Source: Phycisphaerales bacterium (GTDB taxonomy: Bacteria; Planctomycetota; Phycisphaerae; UBA1845). Taken from it: a DNA stretch of 64,000 bases. Every line of letters starts with the position of its first letter. The stretch's first letter is position 1. Positions 9,989 to 19,070 of the stretch are shown here, one piece after another. The notes under the pieces were generated by a model, which worked only from the letters and a program-made list of their open reading frames with translations, was not told the origin of the DNA and searched no databases. A program made the position numbers and the translations under genes. The DNA lies in assembly GCA_020639095.1 (NCBI GenBank), contig JACKHH010000005.1:1-64000 (forward strand), read 5' to 3'.

Positions 9989-10882
9989 ATGAATGACGCA
10001 TTGACCAATCAGGTTCGCAGGCTTGCGGAGATGGCTCGCGAGGAAGACGTTGGGCGCGGGGACATTACCGCCGGTTTGCTGGGCGGTTCCGCGGATGGTG
10101 GGGCAGGCGAGTTTCACCTGGTCGGCAGAGAGGCGGGCGTGTTCGCGGGGCGCGATGTCGCGCCGATTGTGCTCGATGTTTTCGGCGGAGGAATTGAACT
10201 CGCGTGGACGGAGGCCGGTCGCGACGGCGCACAGATCAGCGAACCGCCGACGGTCCTGGCGACGCTGACCGGTTCGGTGCAATCGATCCTCACTGTCGAA
10301 CGCACGTTTTTGAATTTTCTTCAGCGGACGAGCGGGATCGCGACGCACACGCGGCGGTTTGTTGACGCGGTCGCGGGTACGAATGCGGAGATTCTCGACA
10401 CGCGCAAGACGACGCCTGGCTGGCGACATATCGAAAAGTACGCAGTGAGCTGCGGCGGCGGGCGCAATCACCGCATGGGTTTGCACGACGCGATCCTGAT
10501 CAAGGACAACCACCTCGCGGGCTACCCGCCGGAACGCATCGCAGTCGCGGTGTACGAGATGCTCAACCATGCCGGGGAAATCAACCCGCCGCCAACCTTC
10601 GTCGAGGTGGAGGCGGATACGCTCGCACAGGCTGAGCAGTTGTTTGACGTGATCGGGATCGACGTGATCCTGCTCGACAACTTCCCGCTGGAAGACCTGC
10701 GCCGCGCCGTCGAGTTACGCGATGCGCGCAAACTCCGCGATAAGGTTAAACTCGAAGCCTCCGGCGGAATCACCCTGGACACGGTCCGCGCCGTAGCGGA
10801 AACCGGTGTGGATTACATTTCAGCAGGCGCAATCACACACTCAGCCATAGTGTTGGATTTGGCGTTCGACCGCATCGAGTAG
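9989..10882 (+). CDS. nadC: Nicotinate-nucleotide pyrophosphorylase (quinolinate phosphoribosyltransferase)
   Basis: NadC converts quinolinate and PRPP to nicotinate mononucleotide with release of CO2 and pyrophosphate, the entry into NAD from the de novo pathway. The protein has EEDVGRGDITAGLL near the N-terminus, the TVERTFLNFLQRTSGIAT helix, the signature DTRKTTPGWRHIEKYAVSCG, HRMGLHDAILIKDNH, and the phosphate-binding EASGGI near the C-terminus. All of these catalytic segments are intact. The ATG at 9989 gives 297 residues, and a TTG six codons upstream is possible. Ribosome binding is weak at either. The stop codon TAG at 10880-10882 lies inside a short palindromic repeat. The gene converges on a glycosyltransferase gene. 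Confidence 0.95.
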   Translation: MNDALTNQVRRLAEMAREEDVGRGDITAGLLGGSADGGAGEFHLVGREAGVFAGRDVAPIVLDVFGGGIELAWTEAGRDGAQISEPPTVLATLTGSVQSILTVERTFLNFLQRTSGIATHTRRFVDAVAGTNAEILDTRKTTPGWRHIEKYAVSCGGGRNHRMGLHDAILIKDNHLAGYPPERIAVAVYEMLNHAGEINPPPTFVEVEADTLAQAEQLFDVIGIDVILLDNFPLEDLRRAVELRDARKLRDKVKLEASGGITLDTVRAVAETGVDYISAGAITHSAIVLDLAFDRIE

Positions 10883-10900
10883 GGTGGGCACTGCCCACCA
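10879..10900 (+). repeat. GTGGGCAGTGCCCAC palindrome, arm 1, supplies the nadC stop
   Basis: The 22-bp element runs GTAGGGTGGGCA then CTGCCCACCA. Its second to fourth bases are the nadC TAG stop. The exact inverse lies at 10969-10990, so the two arms can pair into a long hairpin between the convergent genes and probably act as a shared terminator. Confidence 0.8.
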
Positions 10901-10968
10901 GCGATAAAGAAACAAGCCAATCGAAGTCTGCGAAGCCACATCATAAACAACGGGATTCGCATCCGGTT

Positions 10969-10990
10969 TGGTGGGCAGTGCCCACCCTAC
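10969..10990 (-). repeat. GTGGGCAGTGCCCAC palindrome, arm 2, supplies the glycosyltransferase stop
   Basis: This is the reverse complement of the 10879-10900 element. Read on the minus strand it also begins GTAGGGTGGGCA, and its TAG (10987-10989) is the stop codon of the minus-strand glycosyltransferase gene. An identical 22-bp copy lies at 52495-52516. Confidence 0.8.
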
Positions 10991-12792
10991 GGACTCTCGA
11001 CCTTCACCAGTTTATTGTCTTTTCCCAGTCGGTCGAAATCAAACACGGTTTCGTATTTGGCTGTGGTGCCGGCGGTGAGTTCTTCGGCTTCGTCGGTGCG
11101 GAACATGGCGTATGCCGTGGTCGCGTTGGGGTCGAGCTGCTTCGCGCGGGCGAGGGCTACATCGAGCGTTGGGACGAAGTCGAACGGGGTTTCCGCGTAG
11201 ATGGCCACGTCGTGAAATTCGTGCACGCCAAGGATGTAGACGTGGGCGCCAGTTGGCACGATTTCGTCGATTCGCTCAGCCGTCGCACGCTGCGAATCGT
11301 GCTTCACGCGGACCGGCCACCAGACGTCGTGGACTACCGGTTGGCAGCCCAATAGCACCACCAGCAGCAAGATCAGCCGGGCACGCATCGAACGCCCCCC
11401 GAGCCGCAACCATTCGATCGCAAAAGGCACGAGGCACCCGGCTGCGAGAAACGCCCAGGGCCGCCATGCGTCGACGCTGCCCAGGCCAAACGTCTTGCCC
11501 GCGAACCCCACAGCCAGCCGCACGATTGCGAAAACACCAACGGCAGCGAACACGCCGAACATCCACCGCCATACGTTTCGCGTGATGGGCGGCTCCTTTT
11601 CGCTCGAGCGGTCGCCATCACCGGATTCCGCGACCCCTTCGAGTCGCACCAGCATGAACGTAGCCAGCAGGATGAGCGGCGGAAATAGGGGAATGCTGTA
11701 GCGCGTGGCTTTCGCGGGCGCCCAGAGCATGAATAGCAGGCAGGGCACGATCCAGATGGCTAGCGTCGTGCGGAGTTCGTCGTGGCGCATCCAGCCCCAC
11801 CAGCCGGTTGCGCACGCCTTGAGTCGGACGGGCATCGCCATGCTTGGTGGTTCGATGATGGGGTCGCCCGTGGCGGCATGACGCACGCGCCGGCTGAAGG
11901 TGAGCACGACGAATACCGACGCGGGCAGCGTAATCACCAGCACCATCGGGATGAACGTGAATATGCCGGTCAGATGTTCGAGGCGGTAGGGCACGAGCCT
12001 GGCGAGCAGTTCGATCGCGGCAATGTTGCCTACGTTCGACGGACCTGCGAACGCACTCAGCGCCCGCGTCCACCAAATAAGCACGCCCAGCGTAGCGGCA
12101 AGCCCCGCCCACTGCGGCAGCGAGCGCAACCACCGCCAATCCTTTCGCACAAACCCCTGCCCGAACAACACGAGCCACATGAAGATCAGACTGTGCGGCC
12201 CCTTCCACATGGCGGCTATTAGCGCGAGCGCATACGCGGCAATCCAGAAGCACGCGGCGCGCACCCCGCGCGTCCGCAGCGCGGCAAACGTCAATACAAT
12301 GTTGCACGTACAGAAAAAGCTGAACGGCAAGTCAAGCTCGGCGCGCACCGCGAAGTCCGCGATGGTGGGGCAGAGCAGCGTGAACGCACCCGCAGCCAGA
12401 CCGGCACCGCGTCCGATCCAACGTTCGCCGAGGCAGTACATGAGCAGTACGAGCGCGCACCCGGACAGAGCGGATGGGATGCGCGCGATCTGTTCGTTGA
12501 ATTCCCCAATGCGGCGTGCGAGTGCGACCTCGGTCCACGCGTAGAGCGGTGGTTTGTTGAGGTACGGTGCGTGATGCACGGTGGGCATGGGGTACCCGTC
12601 GCGCTCAAGCATCTCAGCCACGACGGTGGCGCGCAACCCCTCGGTTTCGATGTACTCGTGGCGTGCGAGGTTGCCGAAATACACAAAGTAGCAAACCACC
12701 GCCAGCAGCAGGATGTCGACTGCCTTCGTCACTGCGTCATTCCGTCGATCGACCGCGGATAAGCCGGGAGTTTTCGGGCGGTTTCCGCGCAT
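10987..12792 (-). CDS. GT39/ArnT-like integral membrane glycosyltransferase
   Basis: A 601-residue polytopic membrane protein of the dolichyl-phosphate-mannose / ArnT superfamily. These enzymes move a sugar from a polyprenyl-phosphate carrier onto lipid A, protein or another acceptor on the outer face of the inner membrane. After a first membrane helix (DILLLAVVCYFVYFGNLA) comes the expected first periplasmic loop (HEYIETEGLRATVVAEML, then APYLNKPPLYAW), where the acidic residue and the KPPL motif are typical of the family. At least ten further hydrophobic segments follow, then a short soluble C-terminal domain. Acceptor and donor cannot be told from the sequence. It is divergent from dsbD and convergent with nadC. 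Confidence 0.82.
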   Translation of the reverse strand: MRGNRPKTPGLSAVDRRNDAVTKAVDILLLAVVCYFVYFGNLARHEYIETEGLRATVVAEMLERDGYPMPTVHHAPYLNKPPLYAWTEVALARRIGEFNEQIARIPSALSGCALVLLMYCLGERWIGRGAGLAAGAFTLLCPTIADFAVRAELDLPFSFFCTCNIVLTFAALRTRGVRAACFWIAAYALALIAAMWKGPHSLIFMWLVLFGQGFVRKDWRWLRSLPQWAGLAATLGVLIWWTRALSAFAGPSNVGNIAAIELLARLVPYRLEHLTGIFTFIPMVLVITLPASVFVVLTFSRRVRHAATGDPIIEPPSMAMPVRLKACATGWWGWMRHDELRTTLAIWIVPCLLFMLWAPAKATRYSIPLFPPLILLATFMLVRLEGVAESGDGDRSSEKEPPITRNVWRWMFGVFAAVGVFAIVRLAVGFAGKTFGLGSVDAWRPWAFLAAGCLVPFAIEWLRLGGRSMRARLILLLVVLLGCQPVVHDVWWPVRVKHDSQRATAERIDEIVPTGAHVYILGVHEFHDVAIYAETPFDFVPTLDVALARAKQLDPNATTAYAMFRTDEAEELTAGTTAKYETVFDFDRLGKDNKLVKVESP

Positions 12793-13060
12793 GGCCCGCC
12801 GCGTCCCTACCGGCTCGCGGGTGGAGCGGGATTGTACGACGCGATGCCGCAGGTGTCACACGCGGGTAACGGGAAACGTTGGGCGATTGGAATTGTGCGG
12901 GTTAGAATCCGCCGCCGGTGGTGGGGGTGATTGCCGACAACGATTGACATACCTCCGGCAATGCGGACGGGGGCTGGTAGAATACGCTTGACGTGCGCCG
13001 CGATGAACGACATGCGGACCTGAGAAATAGGGCGGTGCGATTCCGAAAGGGCAGTTGCTG

Positions 13061-15514
13061 ATGAAGCGTGACCAGATGCTTCGGTTTTCTCTCGCGGTGT
13101 TTACGCTGGCGGTTGTGCCCGCGTGGGCGCAACCCAAGGCGCCGGAGGTACACGTCGCGCTGCATGCCAACGTCGCGGCGATCGCACCGGGCAAGCCCTT
13201 CGACGTCGCGATCAGCTTCGAGATTCCCGAGGAGTTTCACATCTATTGGGAGAATCCGGGCGACAGCGGTATGCCGCCGAAGGTGAAATGGCAACTGCCC
13301 GAGGGGTTCAATGCGAGCGGGCTGCGTTTCCCCGCGCCGACGCGTGAGGAGCAGGCGGGCATTGTTTCCTACGTGCTCAAGGGTTCGCCGGTGCTGCTGG
13401 CCACGATCACCCCGCCGGACAATCTGCCTGTGGGCGAGAAGGTGACGTTGACGGCTGATGTGCGCTGGCTGGTGTGCAAGTTGCAGTGCTTCCTGGACAA
13501 GAAGACGCTTTCGATAGAGTTGCCGACGGCAGACGCGCCAAAGGAAAACCCCGATGAGGACGAGTCGCTGCTGTTTCGCTTGGCGGAGCGTTCGCTGCCG
13601 GTCGCCACGGACAAAGCCAGCGACATCACGCTGAAGGCGTCGGTTTCACCGGCGGAAGTTGCGAAGGGCGACACGTTCAACGTCGTGCTCGATGTCACGG
13701 TCAAGCCAGGCTTCCACACGCAATCGAACAAGCCGCTCGGCGAGTTCTTCGTGCCGTCGGTGGTGTTTCCGCGAACGGTGGCTGGGCTTACGTACGAGCA
13801 GCCCGTCTGGCCCGATCCGCACATTCGCGACGACAAGGTCTTCGGGAAGGTGAGCGAGTTCGGTGGTGAATTCAAGGTGACGCTGCCGGTGAAGGTGGAG
13901 TCGCCAACGGCTTCCAAGGATGTGACCGTCTCGGGGCTATTCAGCTATCAAGCGTGCAACGACAAGGGGCAGTGCCATCCGCCGCAAGCGGTTGAGTGGG
14001 CGGTGCAGGTGACTTCGTCGAGCGTGTCGGCCAGCGCGACGACGGAGGACGTCGCGGACGGTCCTGTTGTCGCGGCGACTGACGAATCTGCTTCCGACAA
14101 ACCCGCGACACCGGGTGCGGCGAATGCTACACCCATTGCGCCTGCGAAGTCGGGGCTGGCGGGACTGGGTTTGATCGGCGCAATCATCGGCGGATTTCTC
14201 GGCGGGTTGATCCTCAACATCATGCCCTGCGTGTTGCCGGTGATTTCGATCAAAATCCTCAGCTTCGTGCAGCAGGCCAATGAAGAACCCAAGCGTGTGT
14301 TTCGTCTCGGGCTGACGTTCGGCGCGGGCATCATCGTTTCGTTCCTCGTGTTGGCGGTGGGCATTCTTTGGCTACAGGCTTCGACGCAAACCACGCGCAG
14401 TTGGGGTTCGTTCTTCCAGGTGCCCGGTTTTGTCGTGGCGATGATCGTGGTGATGTTCGTCTTCGCGTTGAATTTGTTCGGTGTGTTCGAGATCAACCTG
14501 CCCGGGGCTGCGACCGGCAAGCTGGCCGCGACGACGGAACGCGAAGGCTACAGCGGTGCGTTCATGAAGGGCGTGCTCGCGACGCTGCTGGCGACGCCGT
14601 GTACCGCGCCCTTTCTCGCGTCCGCGATCAGCTACGCGCTCGCGAGCAACAACCAGTGGTCAACGTTCATCGTATTCATGTCGGCCGGCGTGGGTATGGC
14701 ATTTCCCTATGTGCTGCTGACCGCCCGGCCTGCGTGGATGCGTTACCTTCCCAAGCCCGGAACCTGGATGATCACGTTCAAGCAGTTCATGGGCTTCCTG
14801 TTGGTCGGGACCGCGGTCTGGTTGCTGTGGATTCTTGGTGCGCTCGTTGGCCAGAGCGGGGTTGTCTGGACGGTCGGCTTCCTGGCGTTTTGCGGGCTCG
14901 CGGCGTGGGTGTACGGCAAGATCGAATTCCAGTGGCCGACGGTTCGCAAGATGACCTACGGGCTGATTGCGATCGCAATCGTGCTCGGCGGCGGGGCGTT
15001 TGCGGAGTCGATGTATATTCCGCTCGAGCAGTCAGCCGTCGCAGCTCCGGTGGCTGGTGAAGACCCGGTGGCGCATGTGGATTGGTCGGGTGATCACATT
15101 CCGTGGATCGCGTATCGACCTGACCTGGCACGGGAACTGGCGACGCAGGGCTATACGGTCTACGTGGACTACACGGCTGCCTGGTGTCTGACGTGTCAGG
15201 CGAACAAAAAGCTGGTGCTCGATACCGAGGCGATGCGGGCGGAGATGCGCGAGCGCAACGTCGTGCCCATCAAAGCCGACTTCACGCGTCACAATCCGGA
15301 CATCGCCGACGATCTCAAAGCGTTCAACCGCGACGCGGTTCCGCTCAACGTCGTGTACCCAGCCAGTAAACCCGACAGCCCGATCGTACTGCCGGTCGTG
15401 CTGACGCATGGTCGAGTCGTCGAAGCGCTGGATGAGGCCGGCGCGAGCACCAAGCAACTCGCGCAGCACACGGACGCCAAGAAGCCGGTTCAGTCGGCAG
15501 GCGCAACGCGGTAG
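13061..15514 (+). CDS. dsbD: Thiol:disulfide interchange protein DsbD family
   Basis: DsbD-type proteins carry reducing power from cytoplasmic thioredoxin across the inner membrane to periplasmic partners, including the haem-ligation apparatus. That role fits the many c-type cytochromes near the end of this window. The 817-residue protein has a signal peptide (FSLAVFTLAVVPAWA), a periplasmic beta-rich N-terminal region to about residue 300 with VCKLQCFLDK and NDKGQCHPPQ, a membrane domain with paired cysteines in IMPCVLPVISIK and ATPCTAPFLASA, and a C-terminal thioredoxin-like domain with AAWCLTCQANK near residue 710. The ATG at 13061 has AAAGGG about ten bases upstream. All cysteine pairs needed for electron relay are present. 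Confidence 0.93.
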   Translation: MKRDQMLRFSLAVFTLAVVPAWAQPKAPEVHVALHANVAAIAPGKPFDVAISFEIPEEFHIYWENPGDSGMPPKVKWQLPEGFNASGLRFPAPTREEQAGIVSYVLKGSPVLLATITPPDNLPVGEKVTLTADVRWLVCKLQCFLDKKTLSIELPTADAPKENPDEDESLLFRLAERSLPVATDKASDITLKASVSPAEVAKGDTFNVVLDVTVKPGFHTQSNKPLGEFFVPSVVFPRTVAGLTYEQPVWPDPHIRDDKVFGKVSEFGGEFKVTLPVKVESPTASKDVTVSGLFSYQACNDKGQCHPPQAVEWAVQVTSSSVSASATTEDVADGPVVAATDESASDKPATPGAANATPIAPAKSGLAGLGLIGAIIGGFLGGLILNIMPCVLPVISIKILSFVQQANEEPKRVFRLGLTFGAGIIVSFLVLAVGILWLQASTQTTRSWGSFFQVPGFVVAMIVVMFVFALNLFGVFEINLPGAATGKLAATTEREGYSGAFMKGVLATLLATPCTAPFLASAISYALASNNQWSTFIVFMSAGVGMAFPYVLLTARPAWMRYLPKPGTWMITFKQFMGFLLVGTAVWLLWILGALVGQSGVVWTVGFLAFCGLAAWVYGKIEFQWPTVRKMTYGLIAIAIVLGGGAFAESMYIPLEQSAVAAPVAGEDPVAHVDWSGDHIPWIAYRPDLARELATQGYTVYVDYTAAWCLTCQANKKLVLDTEAMRAEMRERNVVPIKADFTRHNPDIADDLKAFNRDAVPLNVVYPASKPDSPIVLPVVLTHGRVVEALDEAGASTKQLAQHTDAKKPVQSAGATR

Positions 15515-15580
15515 GAGCGGGTCCGACTGCACATTCACAATCGCCTGACGTTGCGCGGATTGCAGTTGGCGCAATTGTAC

Positions 15581-16447
15581 TTAGCGATTCCTAAGTGCCG
15601 TAACACTCAAACTCGTAATGAAGTCGGCTGGGCCCGTTCCGACCGGCAGGTTTGCTGCGATCTTCTGGTAGAGCGGGTCTTGGAAGGACGTCATGGCTGC
15701 GATGTAGTCGCCGCGTTTTTCCAATTGGATGTCGGTCAGGCCTGCATCGCGGGCGTAGCGTTCGGTGTTTTCCACGAGTTCCGCTCCGGCGATACAGCCT
15801 ACCAGGGCGGCGATGTCGGCGCGGACGGCTTCCGGTAGCGGTTGCAGCAGGGCGAGGTCGGAGACCGCGACCCGGCCTCCGGGCTTGAGCACGCGGGCGA
15901 TCTCGCGCCAGACCTGCGGCTTGTCCGGCGATAGGTTGATCACGCAGTTCGAGATGACCACGTCCACGCTCGCGTCCGCGACGGGTAGATGTTCGATTTC
16001 CCCAAGGCGAAACTCCACGTTGTCCAGACCGGTGCGGTCGCGATAGGCCGCGATGTTGTTGCGGGCTTTGCTGAGCATTTCGGGCGTCATGTCGACGCCG
16101 ATCACGCGGCCCGTCGCGCCGACCTTGGGCCCGGCGATGAAGCAATCAAACCCGCCTCCCGCGCCGAGATCGAGCACGACCTCACCGATTTGCAGGGACG
16201 CGATGACTGTGGGATTCCCGCATGACAAGCCCATGTTCGCGCCGTCCGGGAGTTGGGCGAGTTCGGCCTCCGAGTAGCCGACGCTTTCCGCGATTCGCGT
16301 TTCTCCGCAGCAGGACATTGCTGGTCCGCAGCAGCCGCCGGAACCGAGCGTCGTGCCCTGCGTCGCGATGTTCGCGTAACCGGTGCGTACCAGCGTGCGG
16401 ACGTCGTCGTGGTTCTTAGCGTTCGGATTTGCGGATTCGGATTTCAT
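15581..16447 (-). CDS. arsM: Arsenite methyltransferase ArsM
   Basis: ArsM uses S-adenosylmethionine to methylate As(III), giving methylated and volatile arsenicals as a detoxification route. The 288-residue protein has the SAM-binding motif VLDLGAGGGFDCF and the three conserved thiols of the family: the cysteine in GLSCGNP, that in SNCVINLSPDK, and that in VGCIAGA. An extra cysteine-rich N-terminal patch (GGCCGPAMSCCGE) could also bind arsenic. The ATG at 16447 has AAAGGA at good spacing. It overlaps the arsR stop by 4 bp (ATGA), so the two genes are translationally coupled, with arsR first. Confidence 0.94.
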   Translation of the reverse strand: MKSESANPNAKNHDDVRTLVRTGYANIATQGTTLGSGGCCGPAMSCCGETRIAESVGYSEAELAQLPDGANMGLSCGNPTVIASLQIGEVVLDLGAGGGFDCFIAGPKVGATGRVIGVDMTPEMLSKARNNIAAYRDRTGLDNVEFRLGEIEHLPVADASVDVVISNCVINLSPDKPQVWREIARVLKPGGRVAVSDLALLQPLPEAVRADIAALVGCIAGAELVENTERYARDAGLTDIQLEKRGDYIAAMTSFQDPLYQKIAANLPVGTGPADFITSLSVTALRNR

Positions 16448-16884
16448 GGGTGATCCTTTCGACGTGATGTACGCGGACGGCAACACGCAGCCGATGCCGC
16501 GTCGGCAGTTCGATTCGTTCGGCAGGCGCGCGTCGCGGGACACCATTCATCGATCGCGTCCGCCAGTGCGCGAAGCTTACTTGACAGTTCGGTACAGCGG
16601 GCTTGATACCAGACGGTCCGGCCCTCCTTGTTGGCGGAGAGCACGCCGGCCCGCGCGAGCAGTGCGAGGTGCCGCGCGACCACGGAAAAGTCCACCGCAC
16701 AGCACTCCGCGACTTCGCTCACCGAGCATGGGCGCCCGCACTTGACGAGACATGCGAGCAACTGCGCACGCGTGGGATCGCCCAGCGCGCGAAAAAGCTG
16801 CGTATCCAGGCGGCGATCGACGGTCGCCCGCCTGCGGGCCGCCTGTCGTGGCGTGGTGGGTACTTGTTGGGATACTGACGCCAT
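16444..16884 (-). CDS. arsR: ArsR/SmtB-family metalloregulator
   Basis: A 146-residue winged-helix repressor that should release DNA when arsenite binds. The core (LFRALGDPTRAQLLACLV, CSVSEVAECCAVDFSVVARHLALLARAGVL, REGRTVWY-like KEGRTVWYQ) is a standard ArsR fold. Cysteines at about 45, 49, 53, 61 and 62, with several more near the C-terminus (CPATRACR, AACC), give several possible As(III) sites, but none is the textbook ELCVCDL arrangement. It leads an operon with arsM. There is no Shine-Dalgarno sequence before the ATG. The promoter is so close that the transcript would be nearly leaderless. Confidence 0.92.
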   Translation of the reverse strand: MASVSQQVPTTPRQAARRRATVDRRLDTQLFRALGDPTRAQLLACLVKCGRPCSVSEVAECCAVDFSVVARHLALLARAGVLSANKEGRTVWYQARCTELSSKLRALADAIDEWCPATRACRTNRTADAASAACCRPRTSRRKDHP

Positions 16885-16896
16885 TATGCAAATAAT
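16883..16896. promoter_or_regulatory. Candidate ArsR operator overlapping the arsR start codon
   Basis: The dyad ATTAT-GCAA-ATAAT spans the arsR ATG and the downstream half of its -10 box. The placement and AT-rich symmetry suit autorepression by the ArsR protein. The match to any known operator is not established here. Confidence 0.5.
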
Positions 16897-16922
16897 ATAT
16901 CCGCGCCAGGATCATTCGTCAA
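16894..16922 (-). promoter_or_regulatory. Sigma70-type promoter of arsR-arsM
   Basis: On the minus strand TTGACG (16917-16922) and TATATT (16894-16899) are separated by exactly 17 bases. A start site about seven bases past the -10 box would leave only about 3-4 nt before the arsR ATG at 16884. Confidence 0.7.
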
Positions 16923-17001
16923 ACTCCCCGCAGTGGTTCACTTTGGCGCGTCGGGGAGGCATGGACTGACGAAGTCGGGCCGTGGGGATTCCGGGACAGA
17001 C

Positions 17002-17032
17002 CACGGCCTTGCTGCGCAAGACTGTGCCACCC
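17002..17032 (+). repeat. REP-like palindrome, TGC-loop family, copy 2
   Basis: It has the same architecture as at 7547-7577: CACGG-C-CTTGC-TGC-GCAAG-A, then CTGTG in place of CCGTG, then CCACCC. It sits in the gap between the ars promoter and the secretin-like gene. Confidence 0.75.
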
Positions 17033-17154
17033 AAACTGACTCTCTGCCCGAGTTCTTGAGCGGCATCGGCGGGACGCATAATGCAAGACGCCCCGGAGTT
17101 TGTGTCTCCGGTGCGTTTGCCATGGCGCTATTTGTGACCTACGTCCGCGACTCT

Positions 17155-17204
17155 GTGGGACCGGCTTTCCAGCCGGTCAGACCGGTTGGAAAACCGGTCC
17201 CACA
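17155..17204. repeat. ACCGGC palindrome pair (inverted repeat)
   Basis: GTGGGACCGGCTTTCCAGCC followed by GGTC is mirrored by GACCGGTTGGAAAACCGGTC then CCAC. Each half also folds on itself (ACCGGC/GCCGGT and ACCGGT/ACCGGT). It lies 17 bases beyond the stop of the secretin-like gene and may terminate it. Related copies are at 26013-26066 and 41729-41817. Confidence 0.75.
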
Positions 17205-17220
17205 GGGTGACGTACTATTG

Positions 17221-19011
17221 TCAATTTCCAACCTCCGCGACGCGAACCACGAGCATGATCGCCTGGCCGTAATCGGTCGCGCCGGGTGAGGCTGCAAGTA
17301 CGATGTAATCTCCGAGCGGCGCGGTAACGGCGCTTGAAAGGGCGAACATCGGTTCGGGACCGCCGAGCGTTCCGGGCAGGGCAACCTTGGGACCAATCTC
17401 CGCGTTGACCTGGAGTTCAACGGTGTCGTCGTCGATTCGCTTGGCCCGGCCGGTGACTTCAACGCCGAGCATGCGGTCGAACTGAGCGGCGCTGCCTTTA
17501 AGCTTGAAACGTTCATCGCGGCCGACGGTGACATTGAGTGGCGCCAGCAGCATCGCGCGGCGATATCCCAATTCCGCCAACGTGCCCATGACGGGGTCGA
17601 GCATCGCGGGCGGAGGAATGTTGCTGACGCGGGCGCGAATGACCGCCTGTCGTTCGCGGAGCATGTTGAGCAAGTCGGCGATCGCGCGGTGGCCACGGGC
17701 GTTGTGTTTGACGACGAGCGTGCCGTTGATCTGCTGAATCGTGGCGATGTTGCCACCGTTCTCGGCCCAATCATCTGGCGTTATGGTGCTGACGATCAAG
17801 TCGATCAGGTTCTCGGCGGGTTCGTCATCGCGTTCGCTCCAGAGGACCGGCGCTACGGCTTGGATGTTTGTACCGTCAGGTGCCGTGGCGCCGGACTCTT
17901 CACCGGCATAGGGATTCTGGTTGCCACCGCCCATGCCAACGCCGCCGCCGAACCCGCCGCCTGGCGAACCGGAATTGACCGGTGCGGCGCTGCCTGATCC
18001 CGCGACGGGGTCGAGTGCGAAGCGTGGTACGGCCTTCGTGAGTTCGAGAACGTCGTACACTTGGAGATACGTGTCATTGTCCAACACATTTCGCATTGAC
18101 ACTTGTATGAGTCCCCCGCGAACCGCATAGTCAACCGCGGTGACTGTGGCGTCGCCACTGATTTGATCGAGCACAAGGTGAAGGACCTGGCCCAACGGCG
18201 CGGGCTCGCGCAGGCTCAGCGTCACCGGCGTATCGCGACCAATGCCCTCAGACTCAAGAGCACGCCAATCAACGTTCAGATCAATGCTGCCATCCGCCGA
18301 AAGTTCTTCGAGCACGTGCGCTATGGGCAAGTCGCGTACGTTGATGGTGACCGGTTTCTCAAGCTTCTTGAGCGTGGCGTCGTCGCGCGGATCGGTCGGG
18401 GGAACGTCAATGACGGCTTCGGGCGCGATGGGCGAATTCTCGGGTCCGAGCATCGCCTGGATGAAATAGAACGAAACCGACAGCGGTTTCCCCACCGCGG
18501 GCTCACGGATCTGTTGTTCCTGCTCGCGGAAGTCCCGTTGCATCCGAAGTTCGCGGACCAATTCGTGGATCTTCGCGATATCAGCCTTTGCGCCGGAGAC
18601 GACCAGAGCGCCGCTGGCGCGATCGAATGCCGCGCGAACGCGTCCCTCCACCATTGTCTGAATCAGTTCGATAAGATTGCGCGGCGCCTCGTCGTTCAAG
18701 GTGATGATTTCGGTGACGCTGTCGTTCTGCGACTGCTGAACATCCAACGACGTGATCATCTGCATCGCCATTTCGACTTCGTTTGCCGGTGCGTGGATTA
18801 CAACGGTGTTGGTGCGTTCCTCAAAGCCGACGCGGCCATGCTCCATGAATTGCTGCAAAAGCTTGGCGACGCGTGGCGCTTCGCCGTACTTGAGCGATAC
18901 CACGCGCTGTTCGAATTCGGCGGTGCGGGCGTCGGCGTTCGACTGTGCGTAGGCAGCCGCGGCAAACAACATCAATACGATTGTGGCTGCGAAGTGTCGT
19001 TTGGTTTGCAT
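17221..19011 (-). CDS. Secretin N-domain (NolW/STN-like) periplasmic protein without pore domain
   Basis: A 596-residue exported protein. The ATG at 19011 has GGAG eight bases upstream and opens a signal peptide (FAATIVLMLFAAAAYAQ). It holds two secretin short N-domains in tandem (VVSLKYGEAPRVAKLLQQF with RTNTVVIHAPANEVEMAM, then ITLNDEAPRNLIELIQTMV with ASGALVVSGAKADI). An STN-like domain follows (PVTINVRDLPIAHVLEELS), then a Gly-rich linker and another N-domain-like unit (ENLIDLIVSTITPDDW, INGTLVVKHNARGHRAIADLL). I do not see the beta-barrel secretin pore signature. It is the last gene of the ECF sigma and anti-sigma operon, which suggests the system controls an envelope function. No partner secretion genes are nearby. 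Confidence 0.78.
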   Translation of the reverse strand: MQTKRHFAATIVLMLFAAAAYAQSNADARTAEFEQRVVSLKYGEAPRVAKLLQQFMEHGRVGFEERTNTVVIHAPANEVEMAMQMITSLDVQQSQNDSVTEIITLNDEAPRNLIELIQTMVEGRVRAAFDRASGALVVSGAKADIAKIHELVRELRMQRDFREQEQQIREPAVGKPLSVSFYFIQAMLGPENSPIAPEAVIDVPPTDPRDDATLKKLEKPVTINVRDLPIAHVLEELSADGSIDLNVDWRALESEGIGRDTPVTLSLREPAPLGQVLHLVLDQISGDATVTAVDYAVRGGLIQVSMRNVLDNDTYLQVYDVLELTKAVPRFALDPVAGSGSAAPVNSGSPGGGFGGGVGMGGGNQNPYAGEESGATAPDGTNIQAVAPVLWSERDDEPAENLIDLIVSTITPDDWAENGGNIATIQQINGTLVVKHNARGHRAIADLLNMLRERQAVIRARVSNIPPPAMLDPVMGTLAELGYRRAMLLAPLNVTVGRDERFKLKGSAAQFDRMLGVEVTGRAKRIDDDTVELQVNAEIGPKVALPGTLGGPEPMFALSSAVTAPLGDYIVLAASPGATDYGQAIMLVVRVAEVGN

Positions 19012-19070
19012 TGCAATCACTCCAGGTTCGCGGGCGGCGGACGCGCGACAAGCGCATCCGCCGGGCCCGA

